Counted from the stretch's first letter, positions 33,511-45,563 are shown. The stretch: 64,000 nucleotides of DNA from Channallabes apus (GCA_030522415.1 CM060121.1:25506412-25570411), one strand, 5' to 3'. A program made the numbers and translations. Notes: generated from the letters alone by a model not told the origin.

Positions 33511-34322
33511 TGACCAATCCTACGTCACCCACGCGTTGGTGGACTCCGGGACCGATCAGAATTTAATCTCTTCTTTCACTGCCTCCCAATTCAATATTTC
33601 TCTCACACCCTTGCATCAGTCCTTCACGGTTCAGGCTCTGGATGGCAGCAAACTAAACCCGATTACCCACCGTACTGTCCCCATCACCCTACAGTTTTCA
33701 GGAAACCACAAAGAGACCATTTCCCTTCTAATAGTTCAAAATGCCCATGCAACCCATTGTTCTAGGCCTCCCTTGGTTTAGATTGCATAACCCGCACATT
33801 GATTGGGTCAAAAGAAGGGTCCTGGATTGGAGTCCCGCCTGCCTCTACGCTCCGCCCCTATGGGCCGAACCTTGTCCATGCCACGAGAGGAAATCCCCGA
33901 CCTAACCAATGTTCCCACAGAGTATCATGACCTAAGTCAGGTGTTCAGTAAGTCAAAGGCCGTCTCCTTACCTCCACATCGCCCTTATGACTGTGCAATT
34001 GACCTTCTCCCCGGCACCTCTCTACCCAAGGGACGACTTTATTACCTCTCTCGTCCGGAGAGAGGGGCCATGGAACAATACATACCCTCTTCGCCAGCAG
34101 GGGCAGGATTTTTCTTCGTAGAGAAAAAGGACAAGTCCCTCAGACCTTGTATTGATTACAGAGGGCTAAATGAAATCACGGTCAAGAACCGCTACCCCCT
34201 TCCTCTGATGTCATCAGCCTTCGAACTCCTCCAGGACGCCCGTGTCTTCACCAAACTGGATCTGAGAAATGCCTACAACCTTGTCAGGATACGGGAGGGT
34301 GATGAGTGGAAAACCGCCTTTA
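33440..34322 (+). pseudogene. Chromovirus pol, protease and first part of RT
   Basis: Overlaps the end of gag by about 70 nt in another frame. The protease has ALVDSGTDQNLIS, an aspartic-protease DSG site. A frameshift near 33745 leads to the RT region: [32 protein letters not shown] and [15 protein letters not shown] (first catalytic Asp). About nine residues seem to be missing just before the PSSPAGAG motif. The frame is cut at WKTAFN by the L2 insertion. Confidence 0.88.
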
Positions 34323-34948
34323 ATTTAATTCAGTTTTATTTGTATAGCGCTTTTAACAATTGACATTGTCTCAAAACAGCTTTACACAATCAAAAGAATT
34401 ATTTAAGTTTGTATGAAATGTGAATGTGTATGAATCAAAATGTTCAGATATTCCCTGGCGAGCAAGTCCGAGGGCGACAGTGGCAAGGAAAAACTCCCTG
34501 AGACGGTAATAGGAAGAAACCTTGAGAGGAACCAGACTCGACAGGGAACCCATCCTCATCTGGGTGAAACAGATAGCAGGAAATGATCTGCATTTATACA
34601 GTGTTAGGTTCAGCTATAATAGTTGATGTTAATTGATGTTATAATAGTTGATGTAAAATGGAGTCGAGTAGTTATTCGAGACTCAGATAGACTTGTAGAA
34701 AGTTCCAGTCCTGAACTATCGAATTGTCAAGTCCTCAGAGAAACAGCTGACCACACCAGTCGAGGCCAGGACCATCTTCTAAGTATAGAGAATCATCCCC
34801 AGACACCAGACGCATCCTAAAGAGACACACGGGGCATCCATGCGATGAGACCTCCAACCAGAAACCGGGCACCAGGATGGATCAGACAGGTCCGGAGGGC
34901 AGAGGGAGTCTGGATCACTGGCAGCTCAGGAACGACATGTGTAGCTCG

Positions 34949-35036
34949 ACAGAGAGAGAGAGAGAGAAAGAGTGAAAGGGGGAGACAGGGGGAGAGAGGA
35001 AAGAGAAAGAGGGGGAGGAAGAGAAGAGGAGGAGAG
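34949..35036. repeat. Homopurine tract in the LINE 3' UTR
   Basis: About 88 bp almost wholly of G and A (GAGAGAGA, then AGGGGGAGACAGGGGGAG-type units, to GGAGGAGAG), with very few pyrimidines. It is on the plus strand, so the LINE RNA would carry a polypyrimidine stretch. The region is deleted from copy A. Confidence 0.9.
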
Positions 35037-35327
35037 ATTGCAATTAAGTATGGTCACAGTCACAATGTCTAATGTGAATGTATATTTACTGTAGAGTGCA
35101 AGCAGGGACTCCGGCAGGACTAACTATGACAGCATAACTAAAAGGGAGAGCCAGAAGGAAACACAAACATGAGGGCTCCCTGAGATGTAAAGCAAACAAT
35201 CACCTCACCGTCAACAAACCTGAGTGATCAAATGAGACTGAGGAAGACAGCATCTAAACATACCAGTTCACCATAATACTCTACGTCCATGAGTCCCCCA
35301 GATCTGCTCCTTTACCTTATGGCAAAT

Positions 35328-38300
35328 CTATTTATAAAATGCTTGGTTAAATAAATAGGTTTTTAGCCTAGACTTAAACACTGAGACTGTGTCTGAGTCC
35401 CGAACACTATTTGGTAGACTATTCCATAATTTTGGGGCTTTGTAAGAAAAAGCTCTGCCCCCAGCTGTAGTTTTCATAATACGCGGTACTGATAAGCAGC
35501 CTGCATCCTTTGACCGAAGTAGGCGTGGCGGATCGTAAGACACTAGCAGTTCGCTCAGATACTGCGGCGCGAGACCATTTAATGCCTTATATGTCAAGAG
35601 TAGTATTTTAAAATCAATGCGAAATTTCACAGGGAGCCAATGCAGTGAAGATAGGATAGGGGTGATGTGCTCATATCTTCTGGTTCTAGTGAGGACTCTC
35701 GCTGCTGCATTTTGGACTAGCTGAAGCTTGTTTATGCACCTAACTGAACAACCAGACAGTAAGGCATTACAATAGTCCAACCTAGAAGTGATAAAAGCAT
35801 GAACTAGTTTTTCTGCATCATTTAGCGACAATATATTTCTTATTTTGGCGATATTTCTAAGGTGAAAGAATGCTATCCTGGTGATATTATCTACATGAGC
35901 TTCAAATGAAAGGCTGGAATCTATAATCACGCCGAGGTCTTTTACTGTTGCACTTGACGGAACAGAAATGCCATCTAAAGTTACGATGTGATCTAAGATT
36001 TTACTTCTAGCTGTATGCGGTCCTATGACTACAACTTCTGTCTTATCCGGATTAAGCAGAAGGAAGTTAATTACCATCCAATTTCTTATGTCCTGAACAC
36101 ATTGCTCAACTTTAGTAAGATGGTTTTTCTCATCAGGTTTTGTTGAGACGTATAGCTGTGTGTCGTCAGCATAACAATGAAAACTAATACCATGCTTACG
36201 GATTATGTTGCCCAGAGGAAGCATGTAAAGGGAAAAAAGCAGTGGGCCTAAAACTGAACCCTGCGGAACGCCAAACTCCACTAGAGAACATGCAGAATAA
36301 TCACCATTTAAGTCTACATACTGATAACGATCGGTCAAATAGGATCTGAGCCAGGAGAGGGTTGTACCCTTAATTCCTACTAAATTTTCTAATCTGTGAA
36401 GAAGAATAGCATGATCAATAGTGTCAAAAGCTGCACTGATGTCGAGTAATACAAGCATAGTTACACAACCCTGATCAGAGGCCAATAGGAGGTCATTTAC
36501 TACTTTAACGAGTGCTGTTTCTGTGCTGTGATGAGGCCTAAATCCTGACTGATACAGTTCATGTATGCCATTTCTATGTAGATATGAGCATAGCTGCTCC
36601 GCTACTATCTTTTCCAGAATCTTAGAGATAAAGGGGAGGTTTGATATTGGCCTGTAATTGGACAGCTGACAGGGGTCGAGGTCAGGTTTCTTAATTATTG
36701 GTTTAATAACTGCTACTTTAAAAGATTTTGGAACATAACCAATGCTGAGTGAGGAATTAATTATTCTCAACAGCGGTTCTGTTATTACTGGTACTATCTG
36801 TTTAAGAAAATGTGTCGGTATAGGATCTAATATACAGGTTGATGAATTTGCAGAAGAGATGAGTGAAATTAGTTCATTCTCTTCAAGAGGAGTAAAGTAT
36901 TCTAGGTTTGAATCTGACATGGCTAGGTTAACATCAGTATCAATTACATTGTTTGGTTTCAAAGCCTCAATTTTATGCCTGATATTTACAATTTTATTAT
37001 TAAAAAAGTTCATGAAGTCCTCACTATTGCATGATGTTGTTGTGGAGATTTCTGTAGTGGTCTTATTTCTGGTTAATTTGGCTACGGTATTAAATAAAAA
37101 TCTAGGATTATTTTTATTTTCTTCTATAAGAGTGGAGAGATACGTTGATCTAGCTACACTAAGAGCTTTCCTATAGTTCAGGATGCTCTCTTTCCATGCT
37201 ATTTGAAATACCAACAATTTAGTTTGACGCCATTTACGCTCTAATTTCCGAGCAGTCTGTTTTAAAGTGCGCGTGTGATCGTTATACCAGGGAGCGAGTT
37301 TCTTATCTCTAATAATTTTTCTTTTAGCTGGAGCTACATTATCTAAGGTACAACGAAGTGTCGACTCTAAATATTCAGTCGCCTGATCAAGTTCTGTGGG
37401 GTCAGACGGTGGCCTAATCGAAGTTGGTAACTCTGGGAGATTACTGATAAAACTCTGTGTGGTAGTTGATGTGAATGTACGTTTAATACGGTAGCGCGGT
37501 GCTGTGCGTACATTATCACTGTGACACACTTGAATGGAGACAAGATAGTGATCTGAGATAATTTCAGACAGTGGAATTGTGAATACATTTCTTATAATTA
37601 ATCCGAAGAATATTACTAAATCTAAAGTGTGACCTGCTTTATGAGTGGGTCCTACTACACACTGATTTACGCCTACGGAGTCCAGTATGGATATAAATGC
37701 TGTTCTCAGAGGGTCTTCTGGATTCTCAAAATGAATGTTAAAATCTCCAGCAATTAACACTTTGTCTACAGAAATGACCAGGTCTGAGATGAAATCTGCA
37801 AATTCACTAAGAAATTCAGAATACGGCCCTGGAGGTCTGTAAATTATAATTAGTGGAATCGACTGAGCTGAATATACTTAAATACACTTATGTTACTATA
37901 GAGAATTTCAAATGAGTTAAATTTGTGTCCGTGTTTTTGTACGATAGACAGATTATCATTATGAATAACTGCGACGCCTCCTCCTCTACCAGTTAACCGA
38001 GGCTGGTGTATGTAGCTGTATCCAGGAGGACTAGCTTCATTTAGAGCTACATACTCGTCCTGTTTAACCCATGTTTCAGTTAAACAGAGTATATCAAACG
38101 CCTGATCTGTGATAATTTCATTAACAATAACTGCTTTTGATGTGAGAGATCTAATATTTAACAATCCTAGCTTCAGATCAGAGGTGCTGGCTGCGCATTC
38201 AGTATGATCTGAGTTTGTGGTCTTTATGTTAATTAGATTATTGAAACAGACTTTCTGGGTCTTTCTACATTTTTGCTTAGATCGGGGAACAGACACAGTC

Positions 38301-38392
38301 TCAATATGGTGAACCCTGAGTGACGACTCTATGCAGCTAGCAGACGGTTGGTTTAGCCTGTCTGTCTGCTCTCTGGCCTGGGTTCTGGATTG
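35328..38392 (-). pseudogene. L2 LINE ORF2 (copy B)
   Basis: Same frame as ORF1 after the TGA at 38393-38395. The endonuclease start (LLNIRSL, LTETWVKQDEY, GRGGGVAVIHND) lies in 38296-37850. A 4-nt loss near 37870 relative to copy A shifts the frame. From about 37760 the frame is open for 810 codons: [57 protein letters not shown]. It ends [11 protein letters not shown] and [14 protein letters not shown]. It includes the C-terminus missing from copy A and, apart from the shift, has no stop in this part. Confidence 0.9.
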
Positions 38393-38720
38393 TCACCGAT
38401 TAACTAGACCTCTACTGAGACTATGAGCTATACTACAGGAAATGAGAGCAGCACCTTCCTGAGTGGGATGGACACCGTCCCGTCCTAACAGGCCAGCTTT
38501 GCCCTCAAAGGTCTTCCAATTATCTATGAAGCCCACATTATTTTCGGAGCACCACCTGGACATCCAGCGGTTCAGCGACCATAACCTGCTGTAAGCTATG
38601 TCGCCACGTCTCATTGGGATGGGACCAGAGCATATTACTTCATCGGACATCGCCTTCGCTAATTTAAACACCTCTGTAAAGTTACTCTTACTAACCTCTG
38701 ACTGACGAAGGCGTATATCG
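38393..38720 (-). pseudogene. L2 LINE ORF1, C-terminal esterase half (copy B)
   Basis: Only the end of ORF1 remains because of 5' truncation: [19 protein letters not shown] to DGVHPTQEG and GLVNR-stop. It keeps the Asp and His of the SGNH triad but not the serine block. Confidence 0.88.
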
Positions 38721-38730
38721 CTATCGTATA

Positions 38731-38953
38731 CCTTTAACACACTCACCGGCCATTATGAGTACCTAGTGGTTCCTTTCGGCTTAACCAACGTGCCGGCAGT
38801 GTTTCAGGCTCTCATTAATGATGTCCTCAGGGATTTTCTCAATGTCTTTGCTTTTGCTTACCTGGACGACATCTTGATTTTTTCACACTCAGTCAAGGAA
38901 CACAAATCCCACGTTCGTCAGGTCCTGCAATGGCTACTTGAAAATGAACTTTA
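38731..38953 (+). pseudogene. Chromovirus RT, central segment
   Basis: Resumes the RT after the [32 protein letters not shown] and the catalytic YLDDILIFS, then [15 protein letters not shown], where the 10.3-kb transposon interrupts at TA. Confidence 0.9.
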
Positions 38954-39309
38954 CAGTGGTTACAAAATCGGAGCGTCGTATTTAACGTCGCCGCCGCATT
39001 ACGGCATGTGCATTTGCTGGCTTTTACCACTGAGTGGCGCTATATAACTACAGACTGACGCCTCATGCCTTAGTTCATTCTCTGCCTCATTAATGAGACG
39101 CGTCCCATTAAATAATACACGTAGTAGCCGATAACATCAAGTGAAACACTGTAGTTGATCGAATTCATAATCACAGTACTATAATTACAGTACAAATGTA
39201 GAATTCAAATTAAATCAAATCTTATTAAGATCAAATTTAAGCACAATAAATATTAACACAGTGAGCCTTTAGATTTTATCACGTGTAATTAGAAAAGAAG
39301 TGTGTAGGG

Positions 39310-39699
39310 TTTTATTTAAATATAAATTGCTAAACCAATAAGATCAAATAACACCAAGTTATTATTATAACAGGCTTACTTCGTCACTTATCAAAGAAGT
39401 ACACTTGCTTTCAAAGAAGTCGAGGGGCTTATTAACGTCTCTGGTGTGCATTGTCTCTAAGTGGCCGCTTGGTGTAGCGGTTAGAACGCTCAACCAGAAA
39501 TCTACAAAGTGCCTGTTTGAATCCCGAGTGATGATGTTTTAAAATTGTTTTATTTTAAAACTAAATAAAATGTTTTAAGAGCGCTTAAAGTAGAGTCTTA
39601 TAAAGGCTATGTAGACTTATATAGTTTTATTATATATATTTTTGCACATTAATCTGAGTCCTCATCTGTTAGATCTGTTTAGTTTTTTTTTTCCAGCCG
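39310..39699 (+). repeat. Left inverted arm of the 10.3-kb transposon
   Basis: Reverse-complementary to 47280-47668 over about 390 bp with modest divergence: TTTATTTAAATATAAATT at the outer end, the tRNA-like block in the middle, and CCTCATCTGTTAGAT then TTTAGTTTTTTTT at the inner end. Confidence 0.88.
39465..39530 (+). repeat. tRNA-like block in the left arm
   Basis: GCTTGGTGTAGCGGTTAGAA resembles a tRNA D-arm/A box, and GTTTGAATCCCG resembles a B box about 35 nt later. The T-arm stem does not pair well, so it is a degraded tRNA or SINE head, not a functional tRNA gene. Confidence 0.55.
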
Positions 39700-39826
39700 G
39701 CACGAATGCTCGGCTCCATCCCTTTCCCGCCTATTCAGGGAGCCTACGGAGTGAGCGATTAACCATAGTCGAATCGATTGGTGTGCGTCCAACTCACGTT
39801 ACTCGTGTGCTATTCATGCCGGCTGG
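39693..39826. repeat. 134-bp segment with inverted ends
   Basis: Ends in CCAGCCGGCACGAAT and, reversed, CCAGCCGGCATGAAT (14 of 15 matching). It lies exactly where the left arm stops matching the right arm and could be a small inserted MITE. Confidence 0.6.
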
Positions 39827-39970
39827 TGATAATTAACGTTAATATGATCTCGGGCTTGCTCACGATGCTCAATATCTATAAAAATAGCAAAGTATTGTGT
39901 ACAGAGTGATAAAAAAAACTATCTAACGCATGTTAGAAAACATCATTTCCTGCATTTTTTTCTGCTTCAG

Positions 39971-40137
39971 GAGTCAGTCTGTTCTGAGACAGTGAGAGTA
40001 GAGGAAGGGGCAGATTCAGAACCAGGGAGGGAGCCGGAGACAGCAGAACAAAGAGATGATATTGCCAGCACCAGCACAGGGAGCACAGTTTTTAGTTTAG
40101 ATCTCATGTTTACATTTTATTGTATGTTGATGGCTTG
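39971..40137 (+). other. Possible exon of a transposon gene, acidic peptide
   Basis: After a pyrimidine-rich acceptor (TTTTTCTGCTTCAG) the frame reads ESVCSETVRVEEGADSEPGR, continues acidic and Ser/Thr-rich (DDIASTSTGS), and ends in a stop. Acidic leaders like this occur near the zinc-finger N-termini of fish hAT proteins, but the identity is not shown. Confidence 0.3.
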
Positions 40138-40276
40138 ACTGTAAACAACATAAACAATGCAATAAATTTATGAAAATATATATTTATTGTCCCCCCTGCT
40201 GTTAAATGAAATTTACGTTATTTTACGTTAACGTTACGTTATTACATTATTAACGTCGACAGAATAAAGTAAAGTT

Positions 40277-40384
40277 TTATTTCTGGAATTGATGCACGGG
40301 CTTCATCTTAGGCTTTTTTTTTTTCTTTCGGTTCTTTCGTTTCTCAGCGCCGGACTGTTGATGTCTCTTTCCAGGACCAGGCAT
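40277..40384 (-). other. Short lysine-rich ORF resembling a hAT-type N-terminus
   Basis: ATG at 40382-40384: MPGPGKRHQQSGAEKRKNRK followed by lysines, stopping after 35 residues. The GAEKRKKRK-type start is common in fish hAT-derived proteins. The region upstream (40385-40460) is CpG-rich and promoter-like. No catalytic part was found, so this is an exon remnant at best. Confidence 0.3.
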
Positions 40385-40505
40385 ATCGTTCAATTATTAT
40401 AATTCTTTTGGCCAAATACTGTAGGCAGCCGTAACAGAGGTGAGGGCGCGCGCGTCATCACGTGTGCTTAGCCGACTCTGCGTTCACCGTAAACTTCAAT
40501 ATAGA

Positions 40506-40640
40506 CGTTTATATTTTTGTTTATTTGTATATGTATGTTATTAATATAATTTTTTTGGAGATTGTGTGTGCGTGCACGGAGAGTTTGTGTTGATAAGTTT
40601 ATGTGGCTAAGTTGATAAGTGTATGTTATCAAAGTATTTG
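40506..40640. repeat. Block shared in inverted orientation with 59165-59290
   Basis: Contains TTGTTTATTTGTATATGTAT, GATTGTGTGTGCGTGCACGG and AGAGTTTGTGTTGATAAG. The reverse complement is found in the 6.3-kb element. Together with the match of 46505-47285 to 53516-55935, it shows the two elements are relatives in opposite orientation. Confidence 0.8.
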
Positions 40641-42037
40641 TGGACATATAATTAGGGAATTTTTTTTTTAATTAAGGATGTCTTGAAACATAATGCAGTA
40701 ACTCTACAGTATTTATTTGAACACGATAAAGGTGTTAATGTTTCGTACATTCCTTAATTTGTCCTTTCGGTTTGTGTTTTATGTTTCACTGTTTTCAATA
40801 TACTGTACATACTGTAAAATGTATGGACAACAATGTTCCCGGAAGCATTATTAAATATTCAATAAGGCACACACACAATTTAGTTGCTAAATTTTAGAAG
40901 TTTTATTAAATATATAATAAAGCAGGCCGTACTGTATATGGAAAATGGTCACTCAAAATCTTTACAAAAGCAAGAGTATTCATTAATTATTTTTTTTTTT
41001 AGAAAAGAGAAAACTCAATCTTTTCTTTCTAAGAAGTTCGTTAATTATGTCTCTTATTTGCTTGTTGTTGTGGGCTGTGGGGTGGAATTTCCTAGCAACA
41101 GCATCGGAAAGTGCTTGAAGTAGAATTACCCCATCAGCGAAACCGGTTTGATAACTTCACACCAAGGATAGGTGAGAAGGGGGATTACAGTAACGGTTTC
41201 TGTGGGTCTTCACCAAGAGGTGATGTGGGTCGCGTTGTATTCAGCGAATAGACTAAAACAAAATCATGTTTGCTTCAGCATTGCAAACAATATTGTATTA
41301 GGCCAACTTTATTTAAGATTAAAATAATAGTGGGTTAGGAACGTTATTCTTCATATAACTTAAATGGCTGAATGAAGTTAAATATACACAATAAATTAAT
41401 AATTGCGTTTGCTTTACATTTGAGCACTCGTGTAAATAGCTTTTTCATTGTATATACTACCATATCGTATATCTGTGTCTAATACTGGTTTATTCATATT
41501 TTACATTACATTCAGTTTGTAATTTACTTGCGATTCTACTTTTAAAATGTAACCTATACGTATCAGTATAAGCATATTTAACTACTTCAGCAGTGAATTA
41601 GAAACTTGGTCAGTCTGGCTTTTAGATAAAGTCCTTCAGAGCAAGCATTGTGTAAATATAATATATAAAAAATAATGTAATATAAAATAAAATAATATAA
41701 AATAAATAAATATATAACATAAATGGTTAATGATAGCAATAAAATCAGACTTAATAGTTGGATTTGATACTTTTCTTTTTATTTACTGTATAGACATCTT
41801 ATTATGCTTTCTCTGTTATTAATCTCTCTATATTCTCTAATTATGACTTGAATAAATCGGCTCACATCGGAGCGCGCTAGCGTGTTGGAAAAGCCAGTAC
41901 TGTAGTCTATATATTTGTGTTTGTTGTTTTCCTGGGGGGTGGCGTGTTTATGTCTGCATTTTATCTATAAATCGTGTGTGTGTGTGTGTGTGTGCACGGA
42001 GAGTTTATGTGTGTGCACACGGAGAGTTTATGAGTGT
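40641..42037. other. Non-coding interior of the 10.3-kb element
   Basis: AT-rich. GGCTTTTAGATAAAGTCCTTC (41617) recurs at 59579 in the other element. Near 41975-42035 the unit GTGCACGGAGAGTTTAT is duplicated in tandem. Confidence 0.4.
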
Positions 42038-42154
42038 GCCCCTTTGATCTGCTAGGTATGGCGGGGCGTCAATTGCTGATCAGTGTAAAGTAGCGTACTT
42101 TACACACACTGATCAGCAGTCGACGCCCCGCCGTACCCAGCAAATCAAAGGGGC
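42038..42154. repeat. 117-bp near-perfect palindrome
   Basis: The arms start GCCCCTTTGATYTGCT and run through GGCGGGGCGTC and GCTGATCAGTGT to a centre at AAAGTAGCGTACTTTA. They have roughly five mismatches over about 57 bp each. It would form a long hairpin in RNA or a cruciform in DNA. It may be a minimal MITE. Confidence 0.9.
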
Positions 42155-42299
42155 AGTTATCGGGTATGACACGTTGAAGGAGAACTTAATAGTTCTCAAA
42201 AATAGTGTAAATGTCTGCAACAATCACTAACCATTAAAATGTTTTTTTTTTTATAATTAAACATGAAAATATTAATTATATTTTCATTATACATATTTC

Positions 42300-42302
<3 letters not shown>

Positions 42303-42348
<46 letters not shown>
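42303..42348. repeat. (TA)n tract, left of Tc1 copy C
   Basis: An uninterrupted TA run that continues on the other side of the Tc1 at 43971-43996. The transposon inserted into a (TA)n microsatellite. Confidence 0.92.
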
Positions 42349-42351
<3 letters not shown>

Positions 42352-43967
42352 TGGTGTGAAAAACTATTTGCCCCCTTCCTGATTTCTTATTCTTATGCAT
42401 GTTTGTCACACTTAAATGTTTCTGCTCATCAAAAACCGTTAACTATTAGTCAAAGATAACATAATTGAACACAAAATGCAGTTTTTAAATGAAGGTTTAC
42501 ATTATTAATGGAGAAAAAAAACTCCAAATCTACATGGCCCTGTGTGAAAAAGTGATTGCCCCCCTTGTTAAAAAATAACTTAACTGTGGTTTATCACACC
42601 TGAGTTCAATTTCTGTAGTCACCCCCAGGCCTGATTACTGCCACACCTGTTTCAATCAAGAAATCACTTAAATAGGAGCTACCTGACACAGAGAAGTAGA
42701 CCAAAAGCACCTCAAAAGCTAGACATCATGCCAAGATCCAAAGAAATTCAGGAACAAATGAGAACAAAAGTAATTGAGATCTATCAGTCTGGTAAAGGTT
42801 ATAAAGCCATCTCTAAAGCTTTGGGACTCCAGCGAACCACAGTGAGAGCCATTATCCACAAATGTCAAAACATGGAACAGTGGTGAACCTTCCCAGGAGT
42901 GGCCGGCCGACCAAAATTACCCCAAGAGCGCAGAAACAACTCATCCGAGAGGCCACAAAAGACCCCAGGACAACATCTAAAGAACTGCAGGCCTCACTTG
43001 CCTCAATTAAGGTCAGCGTTCATGACTCCACCATAAGAAAGAGACTGGGCAAAAACGGCCTGCAATGCAGATTTCCAAGGCGCAAACCACTTTTAAGCAA
43101 AAAGAACATTAAGGCTCATCTCAATTTTGCTAAAAAACATCTCAATGATTGCCAAGACTTTTGGGAAAATACCTTGTGGACCGACGAGACAAAAGTTGAA
43201 CTTTTTGGAAGGTGCGTGTCCCGTTACATCTGGCGTAAAAGTAACACAGCATTTCAGAAAAAGAACATCATACCAACAGTAAAATATGGTGGTGGTAGTG
43301 TGATGGTCTGGGGTTGTTTTGCTGCTTCAGGACCTGGAAGGCTTGCTGTGATAGATGGAACCATGAATTCTACTGTCTACCAAAAAATCCTGAAGGAGAA
43401 TGTCCGGCCATATGTTCGTCAACTCAAGCTGAAGCGATCTTGGGTGCTGCAGCAGGACAATGACCCAAAACACACCAGCAAATCCACCTCTGAATGGCTG
43501 AAGAAAAACAAAATGAAGACTTTGGAGTGGCCTAGTCAAAGTCCCGACCTGAATCCTATTGAGATGTTGTGGCATGACCTTAAAAAGGCGGTTCATGCTA
43601 GAAAACCCTCAAAAAAAGCTGAATTACAACAATTCTGCAAAGATGAGTGGGCCAAAATTCCTCCAGAGCGCTGTAAAAGACTCGTTGCAAGTTATCGCAA
43701 ACGCTTGATTGCAGTTATTGCTGCTAAGGGTGGCCCAACCAGTTATTAGGTTCAGGGGGCAATTACTTTTTCACACAGGGCCATGTAGGTTTGGATTTTT
43801 TTTCTCCCTAAATAATAAAACCCCTCATTTAAAAACTGCATTTTGTGTTTACTTGTGTTATCTTTGACTAATAGTTAAATGTGTTTGATGATCAGAAACA
43901 TTTTGTGTGACAAACATGCAAAAGAATAAGAAATCAGGAGGGGGGGGGCAAATAGTTTTTCACACCG

Positions 43968-43970
<3 letters not shown>
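42349..43970 (+). mobile_element. Tc1-like DNA transposon, second family (copy C)
   Basis: Ends in CAGTGGTGTGAAAAACTATT and its complement (AATAGTTTTTCACACCGCTG), with inner repeats containing CCCTGTGTGAAAAAGTGATT (IR/DR layout). TA on both sides, 1622 bp. A nearly identical copy lies at 54185-55804. Confidence 0.93.
42728..43749 (+). pseudogene. Tc1-like transposase, single frameshift (copy C)
   Basis: ATG at 42728 (MPRSKEIQEQMRTKVIEIY). The helix-turn-helix region follows (YKAISKALGLQRTTVRAII). A one-base loss near 42866-42872, compared with copy D, shifts the frame. From there to the stop at 43747 it is fully open: SGRPTKITPRAQK, WTDETKVELFG (first Asp), QQDNDPKHTSK (second Asp) and SPDLNPIEMLW (Glu, 34 residues later), ending GGPTSY. 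Only this one lesion is visible. Confidence 0.92.

Positions 43971-43996
<26 letters not shown>
43971..43996. repeat. (TA)n tract, right of Tc1 copy C
   Basis: The other half of the TA microsatellite split by the Tc1. Confidence 0.9.
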
Positions 43997-44002
<6 letters not shown>

Positions 44003-44106
44003 AAAACTATTTATTCAGTTGTCTTTTATTTACTTACTTACTAGCGAATGCTTTTTTAGGGCTCTAAAAACTACGACAGTATGAGTGACAATGGCCCTTG
44101 CACCGG

Positions 44107-44270
<164 letters not shown>

Positions 44271-44554
44271 GTGTTTAATTAAATTCTTAAATCATCGTGT
44301 TCACCATGCACTGAAAAAAAGAACTTGTAAGATTTACTTGATAAAATCCTCGTAACAATTTGGACACATAGATTTTAAGTAAATTTTATTGCTCCAATAT
44401 TAAGACTGAATCGCGCGTTCACGTGAAAGGGTAGGGGTGTCTCATTTCTCTTTTGGTTGGAGGTGTAGGGGTAGGGGGGAAGGGCCAGATAGCCCTCCAA
44501 ACGAAGATTTTTCGGGACCTCACTTCAAAGGAAGGGCTAAGCGAAATTTTCAAC

Positions 44555-45038
44555 ATGGCTGCTCACTCGAGCAAGCAGAGACATAAATGTTAATTTTTAC
44601 CATTAATAAAGATTTTTATGACAAGTTTTCAGTATATGTATATTACCTCTAGTCTTGTGTTTGTGTTTATGGTGATGTTCTGTAAAGAAACATTTGCAAA
44701 AAAATCGCTAATGTTTGCTAGCGGATAGTACATATTGCACGATATTACAAATATATATTTTTATGTCACATACACTTTACTGCATGCTACAAACAAATAT
44801 GAAAGTTCAGTAGCACAGCAGTTTGCCGAGCATTTGATAACGCATTGTTTGTTTTGCTTACGGCTATATGTGTACATGTAAATGAACGGTGCTTACACTA
44901 TTCTTACTTATTGCAACGTGACTACAGTTTTGTAATTTATATTATAGGGACGGCTGAGGAAACCCGAAGGCTCGTCCGTTTTCGTGGTGAAAATTAGCAA
45001 CTTTTTTAAAAATCGAAATACGGCGCAAAACTTTGGGA
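44555..45038 (+). pseudogene. Cargo gene A: Myb/SANT-like DNA-binding protein, two exons
   Basis: Exon 1 (44555-44588) begins CAACATGGCTGC and reads MAAHSSKQRHK plus one base. The donor is GTTAATTT. Exon 2 (44948-45038) follows TTATATTATAG and completes a Trp codon: W, then TAEETRRLVRFRGEN, stop, QLF, stop, KSKYGAKLW. It ends at A|GTGAGTAA, a good donor. W-T-x-E-E-T-R-x-L is the start of a Myb/SANT-like domain, as in accessory proteins of several fish DNA transposons. Two nonsense codons (TAG, TAA) kill it. Later exons were not found. Upstream (44405-44554) is CpG-containing and promoter-like. Confidence 0.55.
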
Positions 45039-45301
45039 GTGAGTAATCTCTCTCTTATTGGAATGTGTGATAAACATCGGCGCATGTCCTCTGACGTAAC
45101 ATTAAGAACATCTTTCATAAATCACACAACTAAAATATAATTAAACAGTTTATTCACCAACATTACCAAATATTTGTGACATTCACAGTCTAGATACAGG
45201 TTGTCTTTTTAATAAAAGTGCATTCAGCTAAATTTTGCATCCATAGAAACAACTGCACGGCACCACGGCCTGAAATACTCGTTTTAAACAAAATTGTGTA
45301 A

Positions 45302-45332
<31 letters not shown>

Positions 45333-45563
45333 ATACAGCATTCATTTAGAAATAAAATACAGCAGAAAATACATTAAACAAACTGTAGAATAAACGTTAA
45401 AACTTAATAGCCCTCTGAAGCAGTGAAGTTGCAACATTCAAATTAGCACTCTGGACTAGTGCACTTAAAAGTATGCCATTGAAACCATAACGCATTAAAA
45501 CATTTTAAGCTGAACATGTAAACACAACATGTAAAGACTTGTAGTCAAGCCAAATCAAATGTT

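Larger units (their letters stand above)
34321..38730 (-). mobile_element. L2-clade LINE, 5'-truncated, in the chromovirus RT (copy B)
   Basis: Same family as 14838-19408. The flanking cctttaa occurs at 34317-34323 and 38731-38737, fitting a 7-bp target-site duplication. At the 5' end, LINE similarity stops at about 38720, in the ORF1 esterase. Ten extra bases (CTATCGTATA) precede the duplication. Unlike copy A it keeps the end of ORF2 and the whole 3' UTR. Confidence 0.92.

Noticed and set aside
39465..39530. Functional tRNA gene
   Set aside because: A- and B-box motifs are present but the acceptor and T stems do not pair properly and there is no clear terminator.
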